From the NCBI RefSeq assembly GCF_023078275.1, contig NC_062991.1:4588001-4652000 (forward strand): a stretch of 64,000 nt of DNA, given 5' to 3'. This document shows positions 33,536-44,790 of the stretch, piece after piece. Position 1 is the stretch's first letter. The number at the start of each line of letters is the position of its first letter. This DNA is from Leguminivora glycinivorella (lineage: Eukaryota; Arthropoda; Insecta; Lepidoptera; Tortricidae). The notes under the pieces were generated by a model, which did not search any database, was not told the DNA's origin, and saw nothing but the letters and a program-made list of their open reading frames with translations. A program made the translations under genes and the position numbers.

Positions 33536-33616
33536 ATATGGAGGCCTTGTCGGAACGGCCGGCAGAGGTGCACTTACAGTTATAAGAACGGGTAAAAGTG
33601 CTTGATATTACATGTT
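33536..33616 (+). repeat. 80-bp repeat shared with 36660-36742, copy 1
   Basis: AGGCCTTGTCGGAACGGCCG, ACAGTTATAAGAACGGG and AAAAGTGCTTGATATTACAT are common to both copies. Class unknown. Confidence 0.7.
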
Positions 33617-33898
33617 TAAACATAATTTCTATTTAGTAAGTCAAAGAGAAAGATATAAAGTATGAATAAACCGCGACGTCACTCCTCAGTGTTTCATAGT
33701 AATTCCATATTAGCAAACAAGTTTTATTTGGTCATTTCAAATTTCAAAATAAATACAATAAAAAAAAAATTAAATTAAAACTAAACCCAAAACCCATCCA
33801 ATAAAAACAAAATAGATCGTGATCAGCAGCGCAGGCTTCGTCAAGTGGACATAAAACAAATCAGCTACAGGCTTTGTCAAACTTAAACACTAAATAAC

Positions 33899-34085
33899 CT
33901 AGGGTATGGTGCCACCCCGGACCGCAGCTGGCCCAAAAGTTCCCATAACACTGGCCGCGTTGCCCCGTTGAACAGCCAGGGAAATTTGTTGGACCAGGTA
34001 CGATCCGGAACGAGGATCGCAACCCCTGCCTCTAAGCCGCCGACCCAATTCCCACACAAACTCTAGCAAATCGTTTTGACTGTTC
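33899..34085 (-). pseudogene. LINE ORF2 C-terminal remnant
   Basis: Minus-strand frame ends SYLVQQISLAVQRGNAASVM, matching the end of the protein fragment at 10640-11404. Only the last 50-60 codons remain. Confidence 0.65.
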
Positions 34086-34312
34086 TTAAAAAGAAGCACA
34101 CTATAATATTCATAAATAAAGGCGTTCTAGAGCTTTACTGACGAATTATAACATACATAATAGATACCTGTGTCAAGTTCGTGGCGTTTTCTATTTTCCA
34201 CGCTGTTCTTGTATTATGCACGAATTGCACGATCGCTAGTCGCCACGCCACCGCCAAAGCAGGGGGGTTACCATGAAGTGCTAAAGCCGTTCAGTTTAGG
34301 TTGAGAGAAAGG

Positions 34313-35532
34313 TAGGGTTTCTGCTCGAGAGTCTCGAACTCGAGACTTCTCGAGAATTTCGGCTTCATTCGAGACGAGAAAAAAATGACAGGTACTCGAG
34401 ACGTCTCGAGTCCCGAATGTAAAGTACGACCTGAAGTGAAATGCAACTTTTTACCTTCTGCCCGGTCTCATCGCGAGGCGGTGGGGACGGTGTCGAACGG
34501 CGGCCATAAATTATAACGAGATAAAGCGATCTAACCTCTCATTCCAACGTAAGCTGGCAGCGACTTTGGCTAGTTTTGACAGCCTCGTGTTATTTAAAAG
34601 CAATTCGTCATTACGAAAAAGTCAGCGCGTTTATGTATCTTGGGTCATTGATAACCTGCGAAGAGTGCTATGGCTAACTTCGACAAGATTTGGAAGAACA
34701 GAGGAATCCGACGTCAAAATAAAGTGCGATTATTTCGATCTCTTGTCTTCTCGATAATCTCGATATTTATGTATGGTGCCGAAACTTGGACCCTGAAAAG
34801 TTTTGATGTGGCTAAGATTGACGCTATTGAGATGTGGTGCTGGCGAAGACTGCTACGAGTATAACTTGAAAAGCTAGAAGAACTAACAAACATCTCTATT
34901 TTGCAAGAACTGAATATCACCACACGGCTCTCCAAAATATGCCAAGAGCGACCCTCAGATTTTTCGGACACATTATGAGAGCACCAATGCATAATATGGC
35001 GAATTAATGGTAAACATTCTTGGGGTGGGGCTCGTAAGAGATGGTCTGACTGTGTGAAGAAATCGTGTGGCGACAGCGTATACTGTGCAGTCCACATGGC
35101 TTATGACCGCGTTCAATGGAGACACGCTACTTGTGGTCGCGATCCTCGGCAATGAGGAAACGAGGAAGAAGAAGAAGTTATTTTAAACGTTTAATTTCAA
35201 TGACATTATGATTTAATACATGACATTTTAATTTACTTAACCCGTGCACAGGCGGGGAAGTTAAAGGATTAGGTATTATTTTCAAGACTATAATTGTAGT
35301 TTTCTTGTTAAAATTTGATTTATGTTTATTTCAAAGAAGATTTTTATTGCTCTTACGCATTTTTTATAATAGTGTGGTGCAATAAAAACTACTAATCATA
35401 TTGTTGTTTATTATTTTATCAAAATTTTACCATTTATAAAAAAAGACTCGAGACTCGAGAAGATTCGAGACTTTGGGCTCGAGATTTCTCGAAACTCGAG
35501 ACTTCTAATAGGTCGAGAATTCAGAAACCCTA
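34313..35532. mobile_element. 1.2-kb terminal-inverted-repeat element with CTCGAG subterminal arrays
   Basis: Ends TAGGGTTTCTG and CAGAAACCCTA are inverted repeats. The next ~100 bases on each side are packed with CTCGAGA/TCTCGAG words, many palindromic, as expected of transposase-binding subterminal repeats. No matching target duplication found. The interior carries an RTE-type LINE fragment, so no transposase of its own is visible. Confidence 0.7.
34670..35155 (+). pseudogene. RTE-like LINE coding fragment, frameshifted
   Basis: First frame: FDKIWKNRGIRRQNKVRLFR, then MYGAETWTLKS and EMWCWRRLLRV before a stop at 34863. The reading continues in shifted frames with TTRLSKICQER, GARKRWSDCVKKSCGD and YDRVQWRHAT to about 35150. 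This is the post-polymerase region of an RTE-like ORF2, with stops and frameshifts, inside the CTCGAG element. Confidence 0.75.
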
Positions 35533-36169
35533 CATTTTTATCCTAGTCTAACTTTAATATTCGTTTGAAAAACAATAACTAATATAATCTTTTAATAATG
35601 CACTTAAAAGAAAAATAAAAGCTAAAGCAAAAACATTAAATTACGTGTTCTAGTAAAATTTCAAATTTTCAAATTATCTCGATTTAAATTGCCAAAGAAA
35701 TCCAATTTTCAATTTGCAATAACTGCAAAACTAGATTTCAATGCAATTTGGCAGAAGATGAAATATGGACTAAAATTTTCGATTCCCTTAGAAACACAAT
35801 AGAGAACTAATTCTAGCGTTGTAACTTTAAATATAATATTCGTGCAATCTAGTGATACTTACAAATATTTGTAGGTACACTAGAGTAAAATATTTTTAAG
35901 GGCAAAATTGATGTTACTTGCGCAGTTTTTTAAGACAAACTGCTAGTTTTAGTAAGGCAAGTAAATATTTCAACGAACATAGCCGTACTCGATACACGAT
36001 TTAATCAAATCGGCTCGATATAAAAAAATTGCAAAGATTGGTCTCGAGTTCGTCATTAAACGGTTCTATGTCGTTCAATTATTTACTTAGTTGTCTTTAA
36101 TTAAAATTACAATAACAAAAATATCGAAAACACTAACGAAACATATTGCACAAATAATGCATCTTTCTA
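35533..36169. other. no recognised feature
   Basis: AT-rich spacer; (A)n- and TTTC-rich words only. Confidence 0.4.
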
Positions 36170-36355
36170 TTTTATTTTATTTATTTATTTATTTAAACTT
36201 TATTGCACAAAATATACAAAATGTACAAATGGCGGACTTAATGCCAAAAGGCATTCTCTACCAGTCAACCATAGGGCCAAACAGAGATTCAATACAAATG
36301 GTGCAGAGAGAAAACAAAAAGGTGATTTACTAAGAAGAAAAGCAAACTATATATA
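36170..36355 (-). mobile_element. LINE 3' UTR with (TTTA)n end
   Basis: TTATTTATTTATTTAAACTT, TATTGCACAAAATATACAAA and GGCGGACTTAATGCC read as the inverted 3' UTR of a LINE. No ORF retained. Confidence 0.6.
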
Positions 36356-36659
36356 TACATATACAGCATATACTACATTATTTTAATATTTTTCCATACT
36401 TTTCGTACCTAGCCGCCCTTTTTTAGTGACATTGCGCTCTCACTTACTGCCATTCCCATACGAATAAACAGTGTACGCTAGCGTCAAGGCCATTGGGTGT
36501 TGTCAGCGTCTTAACTCTCGACGAAATATCAATACAATATTATAAACGAAAAAGCTTGTATGCAAATTACTGTTCGAACATCGGTATGTATAAGAAAATG
36601 CCCACACCTGCAATGACTACGTGTATACGCGTGTATATATATGTATATGTGTGTGTGAA

Positions 36660-36742
36660 GATCCGAGGCCTTGTCGGAACGGCCGGCAGGGGTGCACTAA
36701 CAGTTATAAGAACGGGCAAAAGTGCTTGATATTACATGTTCG
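36660..36742 (+). repeat. 80-bp repeat shared with 33536-33616, copy 2
   Basis: Same words as copy 1, 3.1 kb away and same orientation. Confidence 0.7.
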
Positions 36743-36862
36743 CTGTAAGAGAGTGCGACTTTCTTCTACTACGATAGTCGGTTAAAAGGCGTTATTACGA
36801 AAAGTAGATAAGTTATTATTATGTCGTATGGCTTTGTTCCTGTTAAAATTTAAATTGTTATA

Positions 36863-37320
36863 CTTTTTTTTTATACATGCATATAAAGTAAGATTACAAT
36901 TTAACATCCAATTTAAGTAGCCAATCCCTTGCTTCCGGTGTGATTACCAGGAGGTCCTGCATATTTCCGGGAAACCTCCTTTTAGGACATACTTCAGTTA
37001 TGTGAGAGATGGTTTGTATTGGCTCCCCACAGTCACAGGACGGCGAAGACGAAATTCCCCACCTGTAAAGGTTTTCATTGGAACGGCCTACTCCCGTTCG
37101 GATGCGGTTTATAGTGACCCAGATCTTGCGTTGGTCTTTGAACCCGGTCGGCAGGATAGTGGGGTCTATATTCGGGTCACCGTCCTGTGCCTGCCACTCC
37201 TTTCTCCACTCTGCAGATACATTAAACAGCTCTTGGCCCTGAAGCTGGTGGTCAGACCAAATAGGTTGGCGAGATGGCAGGCGCGCTTGAGGTTAGGTAG
37301 TTCAGCATCTCTGTAATTGG
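36863..37320 (-). pseudogene. Jockey-like LINE ORF2 C-terminal fragment
   Basis: On the minus strand about 140 codons are open to a stop at 36894-36896: PIWSDHQLQGQELFNVSAEW, then TGFKDQRKIWVTINRIRTGV, NLYRWGISSSPSCDCGE and QTISHITEVCPKRRFPGN. The C-x-C-G...H...C cluster after RTG-(V/H)GR is typical of the region after the polymerase in Jockey-type LINEs. A short A run (minus strand, 36866-36873) follows. The 5' part is missing. Confidence 0.8.
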
Positions 37321-37599
37321 TAGGGCATACGTAGATGCTTGTAGTAGATAGGTGATGTGTATTAACCAGTATACCACTGCCTTTTTGTATAAACGAGTAT
37401 GCGTGCACGTTGAATCGCTAACGGTTATGAAAAGTGCCCCGCTGTCATTGATTGGATTGTCTTTATTGTTGAAAATAATGAAAATGTACGTAAAATAATA
37501 ACAATTTTACAATTAGGTAACTTACTCACTGTTAGACACTTGAATGGACCATGGCAATCAAATATTGTGGACAATCTTCAAAAGGTGCACCAGTTTAAG
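37321..37599. other. no recognised feature
   Basis: Unstructured spacer before the satellite-like array. Confidence 0.3.
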
Positions 37600-38235
37600 C
37601 CGAACGAGTTACCCACAGTTAAGGGCGCGCGGAGCATAACCGAGTAATTTTCGAAGACAACGGACCGTGCTGCTACACGCCTCTAACGCATCCGAGCCTC
37701 GTTTACTACTTGCCTGGTAAGTTACTGGACCGGCGAGTAACTTGCCCTTCGAGACAACGGTGCTATACGTCTCTAACGCATCTGAGCCCGGTTTAATACT
37801 TGCCAGATAAGTAACTGGACAGGCGAGTTACTTACCTTCGATGAAGGACAACGGTCCTAGTTATATGCCATTATCGCATCCGAGCTGCGTTTACTACTAA
37901 CCAGGTAAGTTACTGGACAGGCGAGTTACTTTCCCTTCGAGACAACGATCTTACACGACTCTAACGCATCAGAGCTGCGTTTGCTACCCGCCAGGAAAGT
38001 TACTGGACGGGCTAGTTACTTGCCGTCGATGACGGACAACGGTCCTAGTTACGATATTAACGTATTCGGGCCTCATTTGCTACTAGCCAGGTAAGTTACT
38101 GGACAGGCTAACTTGCCCTTCGAAACAACGGTCTTACACGCCTTTAGCACAACCAAGCCTCGTTTACTACTTGCCAGGTAAGTTACTGGACAGGCGAGTT
38201 ATTTGCCCTTCGACTCCGGACTACATAATGGCCCT
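37600..38235. repeat. satellite-like tandem array with alternating 88- and ~100-bp units
   Basis: Six units each contain TTTACTACTTGCCAGGTAAG-like sequence and TACTGGACAGGCGAGTTACTT. Two spacer types alternate (GAGACAACGGT versus GATGAAGGACAACGGTCCTAG), giving a higher-order period of about 190 bp. Decayed words continue to 38660. Three units hold a perfect CAGGTAAGT, the consensus 5' splice site. No continuous ORF. Confidence 0.8.
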
Positions 38236-38728
38236 ACACTCCTATAGAACGCAACCGAGCTGCCTATTTAAAGAAAGAAAAAGTTGTATACACAGATGTT
38301 ACTTACTTGTATTAGAGTTTTTAAAGCGTGCTTTAAAAATCTCAAAGTTATTGTTTCTACTTGCCAAGAGAGTTTCCGAATGTCACAAATAGCAGGCATT
38401 AATCTATTTTACTAAATAAGGAAACACGATGTACTTTGTTATCGCCCGAGCAGGCGACTAACTTACCCTTCAACTCCAGAATGCTTGCTAGGTATCTGGG
38501 TTACACTACTTGCCAGGAGAGTTGTACAAGTCGAGTACTCGTAATGGCCCTACGAAAGGGGGCCTTGTTTCTACAGCTCTAGAAAGCACCTGACTGTTTT
38601 GTGACTATTAAAGTCAGTCACTCGGACAGGCGATTTATTTGCCTTTAGGTAAAGTAATTTAATTTCTAACATCTAAATGTAGCAACTGAACCGGGTTAGC
38701 CATTTGGGCAGTCAATCAAAGTATTCTA

Positions 38729-38932
38729 GTACATTACGATACTAGTGCGAAAAAAAGGAAGTACGAAACAGTGGCGATAAATTAAAACACGACCGAAGGG
38801 AGTGTTTTAAATCGACACGAGTTATGAATTTCCTTTTCGCACGTGTATCGTACGACGTTTTTCAGTACAGATGAGCCTCCGAAGTTTCGACCTGGCATAT
38901 AATGAACCACTTCTCGCATTAGTGCGTAAAAA
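38729..38932. repeat. CGATACAAGTGCG-family repeat, copy 2
   Basis: Runs from GTACATTACGATACTAGTGC to a CTTCTCGCATTAGTGCG end; directly precedes the palindromic copy. Confidence 0.75.
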
Positions 38933-39310
38933 AACACCATCTGTACTGAAATAGTACATTACGATACAAGTGCGTAAAAAAGAAAGTTCGAAACGAGTGG
39001 CGATAAATTAAAACACGACCGAAGGGAGTGTTTTAATTGTTTTAAATCGACACGAGTTACGATTTTTCAGTACAGATGGCGTTTGTTTTACGCACTAGTG
39101 CTAGAAGTGGTTCATTATATACCAGGTCAAAACTTCGGAGGACCATCTGTACTGAAAAACGTCGTACTATACACGTTCAAAAAGGAAATACCTAACTTGT
39201 GTCGATTTAAAATACTTCCTTCGGTCGTGTTTTAATTTATCACCACTCGTTTCGAACTTCCTTTTTTACGCACTTGTATCGTAATGTACTATTTCAGTAC
39301 AGATGGTGTT
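38933..39310. mobile_element. 378-bp palindromic element of the CGATACAAGTGCG family
   Basis: CACCATCTGTACTGAAAT and AGTACATTACGATACAAGTG on the left mirror CACTTGTATCGTAATGTACT and ATTTCAGTACAGATGGTG on the right. Arms pair for over 100 bp with scattered mismatches. Related copies: 19309, 38729, 44615 and 53204. Confidence 0.85.
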
Positions 39311-39386
39311 TTTTTATTATTATTTATTACTTCCATAACCGACAGTAACAATAAGAGTTTTGAATGATTCACGGTTATTTTCATTA

Positions 39387-39532
39387 GACTTATATTGACC
39401 GGGATATAGACCGTGATTACCTTTTTGATTTTTGTTTTCCGTGATCATGATGCATGCAACTGCGTCGAAATATCGGAAGCTCGACAAAAATCAAAAAGGT
39501 AATCACGGTCTATATCCCGGTCAATATAAGTC
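39387..39532. mobile_element. 146-bp fold-back with perfect 49-bp arms
   Basis: Arms 39387-39435 and 39484-39532 are exact complements (GACTTATATTGACCGGGATA outermost). The 48-base loop contains TGATCATGATGCATGCA. Zero arm divergence indicates a young element or gene conversion between arms. Confidence 0.9.
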
Positions 39533-39605
39533 GACAGTAACAAGTAAAAGTGTAATCTAATATTGAAGTTTACAACGCTTGTTAACATAAGTGTCTAGTT
39601 AAATA

Positions 39606-39712
39606 GTGACGAACTTTAGCCTTGTTAGCTGAAGATTAAGGTTCGATTCCCGGCTTGACCTCCGATGGTTTCGGTCGCTTTTTCTTTAATGTATGATATC
39701 AGTTTATAACTA
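39606..39712 (+). mobile_element. SINE family C, copy 1
   Basis: B-box-like GGTTCGATTCCCGG, then GGTTTCGGTCGCTTTTTCTT and a GATATCAGTTTATAAC end. Weak A box at the left. Three minus-strand relatives lie at 41596, 41847 and 47265. Confidence 0.65.
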
Positions 39713-40137
39713 ACATAAATGTGAATAAGCATATGTAAAAGCAAATTCCTATACATCCTTTACATGCAGTAAGTATACTCGTATTAGGGGAATCTTCAGT
39801 CCTTTCTACGGTAAAATATATAATAATATAAACTTGTATTTGAATAAGCAACAACATCATTAAGTTATTTAAACAAACCACAAGTTATTACCAACAATTT
39901 TGTGAACTTCAATTTAACGACACACATCCGTCTATTATTCTAATTCCAGTCAAGTAGCATAATTAGTGCAAACGAGGCATTAAGGCGAAGCTCTAAGAAA
40001 GCAATTCCGAGATAAGCGTTGCCTTAATAATTGCCCATACAAATGGTAGTTTTGTATGTTAGTTTAATTCGTGGTTTGAATGTATTTTCGTTGACAATGG
40101 ATAGTTAGGAAAACTAACTTTATTTAGAATAATTAGT
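39713..40137. other. no recognised feature
   Basis: AT-rich spacer. Confidence 0.4.
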
Positions 40138-40315
40138 ACATACATAATCTCACGCTTATATTCCCAAATGGTGTAGGCAGAGCAAATGCAATTTTAGTGG
40201 CTCGTTTTAGTGGCAATCATGGCAAATCAAAGGGTTGATAGAGCAATAAATTGTAGTGATCATCGTCCACACCACAATTGAATCTAAATCCCAAAGTCGA
40301 CTGCACGGGAATACG
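40138..40315 (-). mobile_element. CATA-ended interspersed repeat, diverged copy 3
   Basis: ACATACATAATCTCACGCTT, GTAGGCAGAGCAAATGCA and CACAATTGAATC keep the order of the 12652 and 24843 copies with many changes. Confidence 0.6.
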
Positions 40316-40987
40316 TTCCACTTTGTCGATTACTATAAAGCCGCTTTGTAAGTTTATTCATATAAAGATACAAGTAAATCTCGCCTTAATGGTAACCACA
40401 TTTAATTCTAAACCAATGCAAGTTATTTGCAGATGTTCGTCTAATTTGTATTGCCGCAATTTGAGATTGTTTTTTTCATAGGTAATCGGAGTAAAGAAAA
40501 ATACGAAAAAAACCATATTGTTTAAGTCATCGGTTTTATTTCCAATGTTAAATTATAAGAGAAAGAAAAAAGATTACTTCAGATCTTTGTTTTGTTTTTA
40601 ATAAAACACTACACTTTTTTGTCAATGTACCCTATAAAATTGAATCATTAAAAACAATGAAAAAATGGCGCCCCAAAATACGGAAATAGAAAAAAACAGT
40701 AATGAAGTGTAAAAGCCAAGCTCGCCCCGAATTTAATATTTCATTTTAATCTGTTCAAAACAAATCAATCATTCTTCGTAAAAAATTCCGTTTACTTAGG
40801 ATTTATTTGATTTATGGAAGCGTAATAATCGAGATATAATTAATATTAACAGTTGTTTTTCTAACGGGTATTAGAATATTGATATTAATTGAGCAGTTGA
40901 TGCAAATGTTTGTTTTTCATTATTACTACGTGGGTGGAGTAAGAAAATCTCATTATACGACTAAAACGGAATATGCATACTAATATA
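40316..40987. other. no recognised feature
   Basis: AT-rich spacer. Confidence 0.4.
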
Positions 40988-41203
40988 TATACTAATATTA
41001 TAAATGGGAAAGTGTGTGAGTCTGTATGTTTGTCCGTCTTTCACGGCAAAATGGAGCGACGAATAGACATTTTTTAAGTGGAGATAGTTGGTACTTTTTG
41101 TCTCTGTAACCCCCCCACTTCTCTAAAATGGGGGATGGAAGTTTATACGGAATATTCCGGCATTTTCGAATTTAATGCAAGTGAAGCCGCGGGCAAAAGC
41201 TAG
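40988..41203 (+). mobile_element. short non-autonomous Helitron
   Basis: ACTAATATTATAAATGGGAA start and GAAGCCGCGGGCAAAAGCTAG end followed by T; same family as 5248, 6452 and 62341-62535. It keeps the CTCTAAAATGGGGGATGGA segment absent from the 6452 copy. Confidence 0.8.
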
Positions 41204-41595
41204 TTAAATATAGTTAAATCAGGATTTTTTGGGAGACTTGAATAATGAAAAAAATTTCATAATTAGAATAAGGTACAGCGGGACAATTTTGACTGAGGGG
41301 CAACTGGTTCAAAATGTAAGTATTAACATTAAAGTATACACTGTAATCACATGATTAAACATAACTACTATTACGATTATGTCATTCCTCGATAGATATG
41401 AGCTGGAAATTTCATCTACATATTACATAATATCATAGAAGCGGTCCAAAAAATAACTGAAGCAAACCGCAACAGCGCTCGCATGAAGTGGGTTTGCATC
41501 GCAAACATTCACGACGCTTGCCGAGAAGCGAATCGAGCGTATATTATTAAATAAACATTGCGAATATGGGACAAGCTGATCAAACTAGTTCTAAA
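41204..41595. other. no recognised feature
   Basis: AT-rich spacer with moderate-GC patch at 41455-41535. Confidence 0.35.
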
Positions 41596-41755
41596 ATAAA
41601 CAAGGACTACTAATTCTATAACTGAAATACATAAATACGAGTATAATATACTAATGTGACTAATGAAAAAGCGATCAAGTGCACGGGGATTCAATCCGGG
41701 TCTTCAGCTTACACGGCTGATGTGCTTACAACTAGACCACCCGACCGCCCAAATT
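41596..41755 (-). mobile_element. SINE family C, copy 2
   Basis: Minus strand: tRNA-like head with CCCGGATTGAATCCCC, then CTTGATCGCTTTTTC and the inverse of ATAACTGAAATAC at the end. Confidence 0.65.
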
Positions 41756-41846
41756 CATTTTTGTTTAATAGTTGAACTACTACTAACACTGGTTAACAAG
41801 TTATATAGAAAATATATTTCTAGGGTACAAACATAATATACAAGAG

Positions 41847-41955
41847 ATTATAAACTGAAATAGATATCATACCCCAGAGAGAAAGCGATCAAGCCCACGA
41901 GTGGCGAAGCCTGGAATCGAACCCGGGTCTGCAGCTATTGCGGCTGAATCATAAC
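41847..41955 (-). mobile_element. SINE family C, copy 3
   Basis: Minus strand: GGGTTCGATTCCAGGCTTC (B box), GGGCTTGATCGCTTTC and a TTTCAGTTTATAATC end. Only 90 bp from copy 2 and in the same orientation. Confidence 0.65.
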
Positions 41956-42720
41956 ATTAATATTAAAATACTTTGATTTGTTCCCTTGTTATATACAAGA
42001 GAATCTTGATGATCTTGCATCTAAGATTATAGATAGCATTAAATTATACAATGTACATATAAAACAATACGTAGGTGTAAGAGGCAACGGTTTTAACAAA
42101 TATAATATTACCCTGTATAAGTAAATAAACACAATAAAGTTGCAAGTATATGTTACGATAGTCATATTATACTCAAAACTATCGCACATAAAACGGTCAC
42201 TAACCGCTCCAACGTACAAGCAACAGGAACATCGCAAAACGACATTTCGTTCAAAAATATTTACACTGAGCTCAAAAACTACGAGAAAATTCCATTACAC
42301 CACTCTGCAAACATTGGATATTATGATTATTTAATGCGAAATGAATCCTTTTGGGAAATAACGTCTTGCGAACGGTGAAAATTTGATACACCGGATTTAG
42401 AAGGTACAGAATTTGCTACACTAAAATGTTACTTGGAGCTGTGACATAAAGTTTAAGTTAACAGTAGGTATAATCGTTATCAATTCTCACCAAGGTTCTC
42501 AAATATCTGGACATGTATTTTGAAGTCATGAACATGTATTGCAAAGTCGTATAGATACTTGTGAACATTTTGGTTACAAGTCACTTCCTTCTATGACTGT
42601 CTGTATGTAATCTCTAATTATTAACTTTTGATTAGCAGAAACGTGGAAAAATTACCAAACTGTCACATCAGATTCATCACAGGCTCGTTCAAAATAAGAC
42701 CCATACAGGACAAGTGGGAT
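41956..42720. other. no recognised gene
   Basis: AT-rich DNA with unremarkable short frames. Confidence 0.4.
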
Positions 42721-42729
42721 AAGGCCAGA

Positions 42730-42731
<2 letters not shown>

Positions 42732-42781
<50 letters not shown>

Positions 42782-42960
42782 AGAAACGTCTGCAATCCAT
42801 GCCATGGCTTATAATAAATATAGAACTGAAAAATTCTACCAGAGACTTGAACTCACTGAATCTGGATCGATACTCCACCGCTCTGCCAACTAAGCCACCA
42901 AGACTGCAGCCAAGCCAGTAATATTTCCCATTATATAAGTCAATAGGACCTTTCCAGAGG
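42732..42960 (-). mobile_element. tRNA-headed SINE family D with (GA)n end
   Basis: Plus-strand (GA)n at 42732-42780 is the simple-repeat tail. The minus-strand head reads GGTGGCTTAGTTGGCAGAGC (A box) and GAGTTCAAGTCTC (B-box position). Confidence 0.7.
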
Positions 42961-44259
42961 CGACTTGAAGGCTCACCCAAGGCAGTAATTTTACACTTCT
43001 CTAGTGTTTTTATTGGAAAACAATAGTCACGTTTTCGAACGAATTTGTTTGGTTTAGACAAACTTTCCAAAACAATCCGCTTGGCGCGCTGATCTCATGC
43101 AAACGAGACTTACGAAGCGTCGTCGAATGTATACCAGCAGTAGGTACCTACTTCAACATATGCAAAATGCAAGACGTTTGCTTCGATTTCTGTAATACTT
43201 TTCTTCAACAAATTCATTCCAATTTCAATTTTGGACAAGTATAACCAAAGTTTGCGTCATAAACTACTCGCTCAACCACTTAACTTTAATTTATTTACTT
43301 CTCAACTTTTCAACAGTTTAATTATTAACTTGCCGGTTTTATGTGACTTGGCCGCGGCTCTACCCACTTCGAGTTTGCGGGTAAATTAGTGTATTTTGAG
43401 ATTTTGTAGCTCAAGTTTGGATTTAAAATACGTCGCAGCTTTAATAAGGTCCCGCTAATCCGTACGCGGGCTATCTTTGTGGTCGTTTATAAGTAGAATA
43501 CAGCAACATTCATCATCATCATAAAGCCCTGTACCTATATCATTACATTAGAGAATTTAGAGATGATCTAAGCAGTTCGTAATTGTGTAACCTAGTTCTT
43601 GAAATTCTTAATTATCAAAAATTTTCTCATTTTTAAGAAGTATCTGCAGCATTGTAACTTACGCGCGTTTACTGATTGATCCCTATGTTCATAAAAAAGT
43701 TACTAGACTGATTAATTAAAAAAGTGTTTTGTCATTTCTCGCAAAAACATAAGTCAGCATTTACCCCCGACGTCTCGTCTCTCGAGGACGATCGTAGACT
43801 TCTCGCTAAAAAGCGATCTCTTCGAGGCATTTCATTATTTTTTACAAATCAATAGTTAATGTGCAAAAACATAGTGACAGCGCCAATGTTGTAAAATAAC
43901 AAGGGACATATTCCTATTTAAAATCACTCCAAAAAGAAGCGAACCGAATCGAATACCGTGAAGAGTTTTTAATATTCTCACTACTTACCTACCACGACTT
44001 GTACTCGTAAAAATTCCGCCATATTTAATATTTTCCCGTAAAATTGTGTTACCATTTCATATTTTCCTGTGATGAAACGTACTGGAGGCAATTATGTTTC
44101 AACGAGTCCTCGTTCGAGGTAAGAGACTTCTGTCGATTGTGAGTAAGCGAGGCGTTCGGTTTTAACTGACTTGGCATGTTTTTTTCAGATGGTGTTGATG
44201 AATGTGTTATTTTGTGAGCGGGAATTGGTGCATTGCAAATTGAAATGAAGGGTAGGTTT
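42961..44259. other. no recognised gene
   Basis: AT-rich DNA. A CTCGAGGACGATCG-rich patch at 43770-43830 has no partner. Confidence 0.4.
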
Positions 44260-44516
44260 GACGACCGGTCTGGCTCAGTCGGTGGTGACCCTGCCTGCTG
44301 AGCCGCGGGCCTGGGTTCTGATCCCGGTAAGGGCATTTATTTGTGTGATGAGCACAGATATTTGTTCCTGAGTCATGGATGTTTTCTATGTATATAAGTA
44401 TGTATTTATCTATTTAAGTATGTATATCGTCGCTTAGCACCCATAGTACAAGCTTTGCTTAGTTTGGGGCTAAGTTGATCTGTGTAAGGTGTCCCCAATA
44501 TTTATTTATTTATTTT
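44260..44516 (+). mobile_element. tRNA-headed SINE family A, plus copy
   Basis: Head GGTCTGGCTCAGTCGGTGGT (A box) and GGTTCTGATCCCGG (B box, one change), then GGGCATTTATTTGTGTGATG and AGTACAAGCTTTGCTTAGTT, ending GGTGTCCCCAATATTTATTT. Closely related to 31001-31268. Confidence 0.85.
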
Positions 44517-44614
44517 TTTTACTTATGACGTATGATAATATCGCATTTCGGCTGATAACGTGCTACTTTCACAGTTTTATATAGGTTTAGGAAATAGTAA
44601 TAGGAATACGAGTT

Positions 44615-44790
44615 CAAAACGCGACCAAAGGAGTGTTTTAAATCTACTTGAGTCAACAATTTCCTTTTCGCACGTGTATCGTACGACGTTTTTCAGTACA
44701 GATGAGCCTCCGAAGTTTCGACCTGGCATATAATGAACCACTTCTCGCACTAGTGCGTTAAAAATACACTATCTGTACTGAAAAATAATT
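44615..44790. repeat. CGATACAAGTGCG-family repeat, copy 4
   Basis: CGCGACCAAAGGAGTGTTTT, TTTTCGCACGTGTATCGTAC and CACTTCTCGCACTAGTGCG. The left terminal part is missing. Confidence 0.75.

Noticed and set aside
37600..38235. CRISPR-like array
   Set aside because: Repeats are long, diverged and in a eukaryotic context; spacers are themselves related. It is a satellite.
42628..43070. ORFs on both strands over the GA repeat
   Set aside because: Arg-Glu and Ser-Leu runs come from (GA)n; the rest is a SINE head.
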